Below are positions 1 to 4,480 of a stretch of 6,902 bases of DNA, piece by piece; position 1 is the stretch's first letter, and every line of letters starts with the position of its first letter. The position numbers and the translations under genes are program-made. Origin of the DNA: Alphaproteobacteria bacterium (GTDB lineage: Bacteria; Pseudomonadota; Alphaproteobacteria; Rickettsiales; Rickettsiaceae); contig JAUIKA010000056.1 in assembly GCA_030430995.1 (NCBI GenBank), positions 1-6,902 on the forward strand, written 5' to 3'. Below the pieces are notes generated by a model. That model saw only the letters and a list, made by a program, of their open reading frames with translations. It was not told where the DNA came from and ran no database searches.

Positions 1-133
1 GGAAGTTAAGCACAGCTCTTTGAGTTGATGCTCCATACAAAGCGCTGGACGGCACGCTCATTTCTCCCATAGAGTCTTTTTCTATTCTTTTGTTGTCAGA
101 CATTCTTTTAAGCTCATATAAATATTTTTCCAC
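1..133 (-). CDS. fumC: Class II fumarate hydratase (fumarase C), N-terminal fragment cut by window edge
   Basis: Reading leftward from a GTG at 133, 44 codons stay open to the window edge. The peptide contains RIEKDSMGEMSVPSSALYGA followed by STQRAVLNF, the N-terminal signature of the class II fumarase/aspartase superfamily. The EKDSMGE and TQR elements fit fumarase better than aspartase, which usually has a DLLG-type segment and HTLRA. Class II fumarase interconverts fumarate and malate in the TCA cycle as a cytosolic homotetramer and needs no Fe-S cluster, unlike class I. The catalytic residues lie outside the window. The GTG start is chosen because AAGAGG sits 6 nt upstream. An ATG at 103 (MSDNKRIEKD) has only a weak ribosome site but gives a more family-like N-terminus, so the start is uncertain. 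The gene lies 31 nt downstream of iscS with no terminator-like hairpin between them, so it is probably in the same operon. Confidence 0.78.
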   Translation of the reverse strand, partial: MEKYLYELKRMSDNKRIEKDSMGEMSVPSSALYGASTQRAVLNF

Positions 134-139
134 TTTAAA

Positions 140-145
140 CCTCTT
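140..145 (-). promoter_or_regulatory. Ribosome binding site for the fumC fragment
   Basis: On the minus strand this reads AAGAGG, 6 nt before the GTG at 133. It is the reason for preferring the GTG over the downstream ATG at 103. It is one of the few clear Shine-Dalgarno sequences in the window. Confidence 0.55.
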
Positions 146-164
146 ATTATTTAATTATATTTTA

Positions 165-1421
165 TCATTCTTTCCAATTTATTTTGGATATATCTATTCC
201 TTCTTGCATCATTTCCCATAAAGGACTCATGTTCCTTAGTTTTTCTATCTTTTCATGTAGCAAATTGATAGCAAAATCTATATGCTCTTGTGTAGTAAAT
301 CTACCTATACCAAATCTTAATGAAGTATGCGCGAGCTCATCCCCCACTCCTATAGCCCGCAATACATATGAAGGCTCTAATGAAGCAGAAGTGCATGCAG
401 AGCCAGATGAAATAGCTAGATCTTTTAAAGCAAGTATCATAGATTCTCCCTCTATGCATGCAAAACTAAGGTTAATATTACCAGGGTACCTGATCTCTCT
501 ATCACCATTTAGATATACATGCTCTACTCGGTCATAAATACCCTGAAGAAATTTGTTATATAATGTTTTAATATGCGAATATTCTGAATCCATAACCTCC
601 ATAGCAATTTCACTCGCTTTGCCAAAACCTGCAGCAAGTGCGGGAGAAACCGTGCCTGAGCGCAATCCCCTTTCTTGACCACCACCATTCATTATAGGGG
701 ATATCCTTACCCTTGGCCTTCGCCTTAGGTATAAAGCACCTATTCCCTTAGGGCCATATATCTTATGCGCAGAAATACTAGCTAAATCTATATTCATCTC
801 CTCTACATTTATGGGAATCTTCCCATATGCTTGAGCTATATCGCAATGGAACAAAGCCCCAGCATTACGGCATATTTTACCTATCTCTTTTATAGGCTGC
901 ACAACTCCGATCTCATTATTTACAGCCATCACAGAGACCAATAATGTTCTATCCGTAATGCTTTTCTTCAATAACTCCAGATCTATCACTCCATTTTTTT
1001 GTACAGGCAAATATGTTATATCAAACCCTTCTGTAGAGATGTATTTACTTACTTCTAAAAGGCATTTATGTTCAATCTGGCTAACTATAATATGGTTTTT
1101 TTTCTTACCATAAAAATTTGCAACACCTTTAACAGCCATATTGTTCGATTCAGTAGCGCCAGAAGTGAATATTATCTCTCTTGGGTCTGCTGAAAGGAGA
1201 TCAGCCACCTGTTTCCTTGCAATCTCAACAGCCTCTTCCGCCCTCCAGCCATAGCTATGGCTTCTGGAATGCGGATTACCAAATTCTGAGAAGAAATATG
1301 GCTTCATAGCATCAAAAACCCTAGGGTCTAGTGGTGTAGTAGATTGATAGTCAAGATATACAGGCAGTTGCTCCCCCTTCGCTATAAGCTCCTCCTTTAA
1401 TATATCAGATTTAGTTTTCAT
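165..1421 (-). CDS. iscS: Cysteine desulfurase IscS
   Basis: A PLP-dependent cytosolic enzyme that converts L-cysteine to alanine and holds the sulfur as a persulfide. It feeds Fe-S cluster assembly and tRNA thiolation. At 418 residues it is slightly longer than E. coli IscS (404), mainly because of an 18-residue N-terminal extension before LPVYLDYQSTTP. Visible active-site elements are ATESNN (89-94), H118 stacking on PLP, D194 and Q197, the PLP lysine K220 in SAHKIYGPKGIGA, GGGQERGLRSGT (246-257), and the catalytic loop SSGSACTSASLEPSYVLRA (338-356) with C343. The C-terminal SPLWEMMQEGID matches the end of IscS used for partner docking. The ATG at 1421 lies inside the last codons of the upstream desulfurase gene (11-nt overlap) and has a strong GGAGGG site there. 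The gene is complete and all key residues are present. The sequence resembles Rickettsia and mitochondrial homologues. Confidence 0.98.
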   Translation of the reverse strand: MKTKSDILKEELIAKGEQLPVYLDYQSTTPLDPRVFDAMKPYFFSEFGNPHSRSHSYGWRAEEAVEIARKQVADLLSADPREIIFTSGATESNNMAVKGVANFYGKKKNHIIVSQIEHKCLLEVSKYISTEGFDITYLPVQKNGVIDLELLKKSITDRTLLVSVMAVNNEIGVVQPIKEIGKICRNAGALFHCDIAQAYGKIPINVEEMNIDLASISAHKIYGPKGIGALYLRRRPRVRISPIMNGGGQERGLRSGTVSPALAAGFGKASEIAMEVMDSEYSHIKTLYNKFLQGIYDRVEHVYLNGDREIRYPGNINLSFACIEGESMILALKDLAISSGSACTSASLEPSYVLRAIGVGDELAHTSLRFGIGRFTTQEHIDFAINLLHEKIEKLRNMSPLWEMMQEGIDISKINWKE

Positions 1422-2487
1422 AGATTTCCCTCCATTTGTTTATAAATATATCTGCCTCTTCCAAGCTGTTATTTGCCCCTAGGCTAACCCTTATTGAACA
1501 ATTACTAACTTCATCAGCAATTCCCATAGCCTTTAGCACATGTGAGCTATGAATTTTGCCTGATGAGCATGCAGAACCATTACTTATGCATATTCCATGC
1601 ATATCAAATTTAATCATTTGTATATAGGCAGATTTGCCAGGCATATATAACACAGCCGTATTAGGTAGCCTTAAAATATCTTTAGCACATATGATAGCGC
1701 CTGGATATATTTTATATATGGCACCCTCTATATAATCTCTAATTTTTTTTGTATGCGCATAATACCTCTCTAATCCTTTGCTCACTATTCCTGCCGCTGC
1801 TGCAAAAGCATTGGCCAGCATAGAACTTTGCGTGCCAGCCCTCATAGAAAATTCTTGCCCACCACCTTGAAGCATTGGGGTAAGCTTAGCTGCATCTTTC
1901 ATAACAATGGCAGCAACACCAACAGGGCCTCCTATTTTATGGCTAGATATAGTAAGATAATCTATATCTCCCATGTCTATATTAATTTTTCCAAAAGCCT
2001 GAGCGGCATCTATATGTAAAGCTGTATCATAGCGCATTGCTAATTCAGATATATCCTTAATATTCTGAATAACGCCAGTTTCATTATTTGCATATCCAAT
2101 AGATATCAGTGATATCTTATTATTTCTTAATATCCCCTCCAGCTCTGCAAGGTCAACTCTGCCTTTATCATCAACACTCACTAAATTTGCGCCATTGCCC
2201 TTTAGATAATATACACTATGATGCTCTATGCTAGAGATTACAACAGAAGAAGGGGCAAATGTATTTAGCACTGTATTATTTGCTTCAGTGCCTGATGAGC
2301 AAAAAATTAGCTTATGAGCCTTAGCGCCTAATATATCCAAAATAGCCCTTCTTGCTTCTTCTATATATATTTTTGCCTTTCTGCCAAAGTAATGCACTGA
2401 AGAAGGGTTCATAGGCTCACTCAAAACCTGCAAACACTCTTTATGCATATATGTAGCAGCATTATGATCCATATAAATCATTTTCAT
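1411..2487 (-). CDS. NifS/Spl1-like cysteine desulfurase (second desulfurase paralogue)
   Basis: A class V aminotransferase-fold, PLP-dependent cysteine desulfurase of 358 residues, distinct from the IscS encoded just downstream. It has MDHNAAT at the N-terminus, then NPSSVHYFGRKAK (27-39), SSGTEANN (64-71), H89, NNETGV (134-139), D160 and Q163, the PLP lysine K184 in SSHKIGGPVGVAA, GGGQEFSMRAGTQ (208-220), and the catalytic loop SNGSACSSGKIHSSHVLKAMG (302-322, C307). It is shorter than IscS. In the loop, the LEPS segment usual in group I desulfurases is IHSS. From memory of gene order, it resembles Spl1 of Rickettsia and the NifS-like gene that follows iscR in alphaproteobacterial suf operons. 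The role inferred is sulfur supply for Fe-S assembly, with the acceptor unknown. The ATG at 2487 overlaps the iscR stop as ATGA, indicating translational coupling. A second ATG at 2481 is possible. Confidence 0.93.
   Translation of the reverse strand: MKMIYMDHNAATYMHKECLQVLSEPMNPSSVHYFGRKAKIYIEEARRAILDILGAKAHKLIFCSSGTEANNTVLNTFAPSSVVISSIEHHSVYYLKGNGANLVSVDDKGRVDLAELEGILRNNKISLISIGYANNETGVIQNIKDISELAMRYDTALHIDAAQAFGKINIDMGDIDYLTISSHKIGGPVGVAAIVMKDAAKLTPMLQGGGQEFSMRAGTQSSMLANAFAAAAGIVSKGLERYYAHTKKIRDYIEGAIYKIYPGAIICAKDILRLPNTAVLYMPGKSAYIQMIKFDMHGICISNGSACSSGKIHSSHVLKAMGIADEVSNCSIRVSLGANNSLEEADIFINKWREIYEN
1428..1433 (-). promoter_or_regulatory. Ribosome binding site of iscS embedded in the upstream gene
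   Basis: The minus strand reads GGAGGG followed by 6 nt and the iscS ATG at 1421. The site lies within the last codons of the NifS-like gene, so the iscS start is read while the upstream gene is still being translated. It is the strongest ribosome site in the window and supports the start chosen. Confidence 0.75.
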
Positions 2488-2888
2488 AATGACGCATCTT
2501 TTAATGACATATTATCCAAATAATTTTTCATAACTTTATCTAACCCATACCATAAATCATGACTTTTACATTTTGTGTTATTAAGACATTTTTTATAGTT
2601 ACTCCGGCTACAATTCATGATTTTAAAATTTTCCCCTACTGCATTTATAATGGATAGGATTTTAATATTCTCTGGCTTATCAGCAAGTTTATACCCCCCA
2701 CTAGGGCCCTTGGTGGACAAAACTAAATTGGCATTCTTCAATAATACAAATATTTGCTCTAGATATCTGATAGGTATGTTTTGCTTGCTAGATATCAACT
2801 TAAGAGCAACAGGGCATCCGTCTTTAAAAGCAGAAGCAAGCTCTATAGCTGCAGCAACAGCATATTTACTTTTTGTAGTAAGCATCAT
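2484..2888 (-). CDS. iscR: Rrf2-family Fe-S sensing transcriptional regulator IscR
   Basis: A 134-residue DNA-binding regulator with a winged helix-turn-helix in the first ~70 residues (LTTKSKYAVAAAIELA, then IPIRYLEQIF and KGPSGGYKL). The probable [2Fe-2S] ligands are C93, C101, C107 and H110. These align with C92, C98, C104 and H107 of E. coli IscR, although the first Cys pair is two residues further apart. E44 matches E. coli E43, the residue involved in choosing between site types, and K60 replaces the wing arginine. In E. coli the cluster-loaded form represses the isc operon. Here a type 1-like IscR box overlaps the -35 of the promoter in front of this gene, so autorepression is inferred. 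ATGs at 2888 and 2885 are both possible. The first is chosen because it aligns with the E. coli N-terminus and lies 6 nt from AGAGG. The gene is first in the operon and overlaps the next by 4 nt. Confidence 0.95.
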   Translation of the reverse strand: MMLTTKSKYAVAAAIELASAFKDGCPVALKLISSKQNIPIRYLEQIFVLLKNANLVLSTKGPSGGYKLADKPENIKILSIINAVGENFKIMNCSRSNYKKCLNNTKCKSHDLWYGLDKVMKNYLDNMSLKDASL

Positions 2889-2894
2889 ACATTA

Positions 2895-2900
2895 CCTCTA
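2895..2900 (-). promoter_or_regulatory. Ribosome binding site for iscR
   Basis: The minus strand reads TAGAGG, leaving 6 nt to the first ATG (2888) and 9 nt to the second (2885). Both starts are within usable range, so it does not separate them. Confidence 0.6.
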
Positions 2901-2928
2901 TTTTAATGTTATTCGAACGCTATTATTA

Positions 2929-2957
2929 TTGCCATAACCGTAATATTACGTTATCAT
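2929..2957 (+). promoter_or_regulatory. Candidate promoter of the hydrolase-fzlA operon
   Basis: TTGCCA (2929-2934) and TATCAT (2952-2957) each match the sigma-70 hexamers at five of six bases and are exactly 17 nt apart. The start would be near 2964, about 60 nt before the hydrolase ATG. The start lies inside the leader of the opposing iscR transcript, so the two 5' ends would overlap by roughly 20 nt. A weaker alternative is TATATT at 2995-3000, which has no -35. Confidence 0.5.
2934..2954. repeat. Inverted repeat in the spacer of the rightward promoter
   Basis: CGTAATATTACG at 2939-2950 is a perfect 12-bp palindrome. ATAA before it and TTAT after it extend the arms to 16 pairs per full symmetry if one C (2938) bulges out. 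It sits between the -35 and -10 of the rightward promoter and in the predicted leader of iscR. It could be an operator for an unknown dimeric regulator or an RNA hairpin. Confidence 0.55.
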
Positions 2958-2980
2958 CTATAGCCTTAAGAGTTCGTTTT

Positions 2981-2992
2981 ATCTCTAGAGAT
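2981..2992. repeat. Perfect 12-bp palindrome at the iscR transcription start
   Basis: ATCTCTAGAGAT is its own reverse complement. It abuts the -10 of the iscR promoter (2993-2998) and spans the predicted start near 2986. It could be a second operator or a small hairpin at the very 5' end of the mRNA. It does not fit the IscR type 1 pattern. Confidence 0.6.
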
Positions 2993-3020
2993 TTTATATT
3001 TAACCCACTAAAATAGTCAA
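2993..3020 (-). promoter_or_regulatory. Promoter of the iscR operon (sigma-70 type)
   Basis: On the minus strand TTGACT (3020-3015, five of six matches to the -35 consensus) is followed after 16 nt by TATAAA (2998-2993, five of six). Transcription would start near 2986, giving a leader of about 97 nt before iscR. The -35 hexamer lies wholly inside the type 1-like IscR box. In AT-rich DNA the -10 alone would mean little. The pairing with a good -35 and an operator raises confidence. Confidence 0.72.
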
Positions 3021-3024
3021 GTAT
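3000..3024. promoter_or_regulatory. Type 1-like IscR binding site
   Basis: This 25-bp imperfect palindrome, read on the minus strand, has half-sites ATACTTGACT and AGTGGGTTAA separated by five A/T bases. I recall the E. coli type 1 consensus half-sites as ATASYYGACT and AGTCRRSTAT around RWWWY. The element fits it at 22 of 25 positions. The iscR-distal half, including the central bases, is a perfect 14 of 14, and the mismatches fall only in the other half. It covers the -35 of the iscR promoter and ends one base before the ATG of the divergent hydrolase gene. By analogy it would bind [2Fe-2S]-IscR and repress the operon. That the regulator encoded here binds it is inference. Confidence 0.78.
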
Positions 3025-3025
3025 T

Positions 3026-3700
3026 ATGTTAGAAGTTTTTTTTAATGGCACGGCAGGGAGAATACAGGCCAAATATCATAAAGCAAATAGTGCTATAAAC
3101 CTCCCCATCGCAATAGTGTTTCATTCACACCCTATGAATGGCGGCAATATTAACCAACCTGTTGTGAAAGCAACATGTGAAAGTTTTATAGAAAAAGGAT
3201 TTAACGTACTTACAATAAACTACAGAGGGATAGGGCGTTCTGAAGGAGTTTTTGATGAAGGGGAGGGGGAGCTAATGGATGCAGCAAAGGCATTAGATTG
3301 GATGCATAACAAACATCCTTCCGCTAGTAAAATATGGGTTTGTGGTTTCTCTTTCGGAGCCCTGCTTGCAATGCAATTAGTAATGCGCAGGCCAGAGATA
3401 GATGAATATATAGTTATCTCCCCGCCTATAAATAAATATGATTTCAGCTTCCTTTCACCATGCCCAATAGAAGGGCTTGTAGTGCAGGGTACATTGGATA
3501 GCGTTATAACAGAAGCAGAAACAATAAAATATATAGACTGGATTAAACAACAACAATATAGTAACATCAATTATAGCCCTATATATAACGCAGACCATTT
3601 CTATAGAGAAAAGATAGAAGAGCTAAAAGCTAGCATAAGGGATTATATAAGCCAAAGGCTTGAGCATGCTTTAATGTATAAGCCTAAAATGAATTTATAG
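3026..3700 (+). CDS. COG2945-type alpha/beta hydrolase
   Basis: A cytosolic, serine-type alpha/beta-hydrolase of 224 residues with no signal peptide or membrane segment. The N-terminus MLEVFFNGTAGRI is typical of the COG2945 family and supports this start. The oxyanion region is FHSHPMNGG (32-40), followed by NYRGIGRSEG (65-74). The nucleophile is S109 in the elbow GFSFG, the likely acid is D158 (VQGTLDSV), and the histidine is H191 (NADHFY), so the full catalytic triad is present. RRPEIDEYI and YDFSFLSPCP are further family blocks. The natural substrate of this family is unknown to me, and I do not assign one. The gene is divergent from iscR. I recall the same neighbour next to iscR in other alphaproteobacteria, which hints at a link with Fe-S metabolism but proves nothing. 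There is no Shine-Dalgarno sequence: the IscR box occupies the bases just before the ATG. Confidence 0.92.
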   Translation: MLEVFFNGTAGRIQAKYHKANSAINLPIAIVFHSHPMNGGNINQPVVKATCESFIEKGFNVLTINYRGIGRSEGVFDEGEGELMDAAKALDWMHNKHPSASKIWVCGFSFGALLAMQLVMRRPEIDEYIVISPPINKYDFSFLSPCPIEGLVVQGTLDSVITEAETIKYIDWIKQQQYSNINYSPIYNADHFYREKIEELKASIRDYISQRLEHALMYKPKMNL

Positions 3701-3702
3701 AT

Positions 3703-4362
3703 ATGCTGAATAAACTTGAAGTAACATTAGAATATTTCTCTATATGCCCATTCTCCAGAGCTATATTGGTGCTGCTGAATGAGTTAAAAATTCCATATAA
3801 ACTTTCTTCCAAGAAATATTGGAAGCATAATATATATCCGGAGTCAGAATTCCCTATTCTGCATCAAAACAATAATACAATATATGGCTTATATGCAATA
3901 ATTGAGCATTATATAAAGAGCTACCCTACATGGTACCTCATAGAAGGAGAGGAAAGCCAAATAAGAACAGAGATAGCAAAATGGAGTATAAATTTCCATT
4001 GCCTTGTAACAAAAATATTAATTGATGAAAAAGTCATTAAAGCTTCTTCTTCGCATAGCAATATTGATACAAATAATATATATATTGCTAAAAAGAGCAT
4101 GAAAACTTTCCTTGATAGCTATACAAAGATACTATCTCAACAATATTTCCTAACAAGCGATAATCTCTCTATAGCAGATATCGTTGCAGCCAGTTGTATA
4201 TCCACTATAGATTTTTTCGGAGAGATAAACTGGAGAAACTATCCTGAAATAGAGAAATGGTATTTAATAATAAAATCTAGGCCAGCAATGCAGAAAATGC
4301 TTACCCATGCTGTATTGCCTGGGTTTATGCCTCCTGAGCATTACCTGTTGCTAGATTATTAA
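3703..4362 (+). CDS. fzlA: GST-fold protein, probable FzlA (FtsZ-localized division regulator)
   Basis: A 219-residue cytosolic protein of glutathione S-transferase fold. The thioredoxin-like N-domain covers about 5-80, with CPFSR at 15-19 and a cis-proline-like FPIL at 50-53. The helical C-domain covers about 88-200, with LSIADIVAAS at 155-164. The tell-tale part is the end: IIKSRPAMQKML followed by PGFMPPEHYLLLDY. This fits the PG..PP.HY..LDF tail of FzlA-type proteins of alphaproteobacteria. In Caulobacter FzlA binds FtsZ and, through its tail, promotes septal wall synthesis via FtsW; it is not known as a glutathione enzyme. If the assignment holds, this protein acts at the division ring. 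It starts 2 nt after the hydrolase stop with no ribosome site, so translation is probably coupled. A diverged ordinary GST is the alternative. Confidence 0.72.
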   Translation: MLNKLEVTLEYFSICPFSRAILVLLNELKIPYKLSSKKYWKHNIYPESEFPILHQNNNTIYGLYAIIEHYIKSYPTWYLIEGEESQIRTEIAKWSINFHCLVTKILIDEKVIKASSSHSNIDTNNIYIAKKSMKTFLDSYTKILSQQYFLTSDNLSIADIVAASCISTIDFFGEINWRNYPEIEKWYLIIKSRPAMQKMLTHAVLPGFMPPEHYLLLDY

Positions 4363-4388
4363 TCTATAATTCAATAATGCACTTACAT

Positions 4389-4405
4389 TAGCTATAGCTA
4401 GCTAT
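4389..4405. repeat. Overlapping TAGC palindromes upstream of lptD
   Basis: Two perfect 12-bp palindromes overlap here: TAGCTATAGCTA (4389-4400) and ATAGCTAGCTAT (4394-4405). As RNA it could form a 6-bp stem with a 4-base loop. The stem is AT-rich and no T-run follows, so I do not call it a terminator. It overlaps the -35 zone of the lptD promoter candidate, which would suit an operator. Confidence 0.5.
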
Positions 4406-4421
4406 TACTTTATGCATGCTT

Positions 4422-4427
4422 TATAAT
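4422..4427 (+). promoter_or_regulatory. Candidate -10 element of the lptD-surA promoter
   Basis: This is a perfect TATAAT, 53 nt before the lptD ATG. No good -35 lies at 16-18 nt. The best, TAGCTA at 4399-4404, matches three of six and lies within the palindrome cluster. In DNA this AT-rich a lone TATAAT is weak evidence. An activator could substitute for the missing -35. Confidence 0.4.
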
Positions 4428-4480
4428 CTATCCCAAGTCTACATATAAGTACATTATTTCATATAGAAAAACATATATAA

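Noticed and set aside
134..164. iscU or a short gene between iscS and fumC
   Set aside because: The gap is only 31 nt and contains just a ribosome site; no coding sequence fits.
184..537. Open frame of 117 codons on the plus strand
   Set aside because: It is antisense to the conserved C-terminal part of iscS, has no family resemblance and is explained by the coding strand opposite.
1411..1421. Frameshift or gene fusion between the two desulfurases
   Set aside because: Both proteins have complete family ends and the second has its own strong ribosome site, so the 11-nt overlap is a normal operon junction.
1828..2019. Open frame of 63 codons on the plus strand
   Set aside because: It is antisense within the NifS-like gene over its PLP-lysine region; there is no ribosome site and no recognisable protein features.
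2617..2937. Open frame of 106 codons on the plus strand, running into the regulatory region
   Set aside because: It is almost entirely antisense to iscR, whose sequence is clearly conserved. It shows no domain.
2889..3025. Riboswitch or small RNA in the iscR leader
   Set aside because: Only short palindromes are seen; no known riboswitch core or longer stable fold could be recognised by eye.
3220..3570. Open frame of 116 codons on the minus strand
   Set aside because: It is antisense to the hydrolase gene across its catalytic motifs, with no support of its own.
4389..4421. Rho-independent terminator after fzlA
   Set aside because: A 6-bp AT-rich stem is possible, but no T-run follows and GC content is low, so it does not meet terminator criteria.
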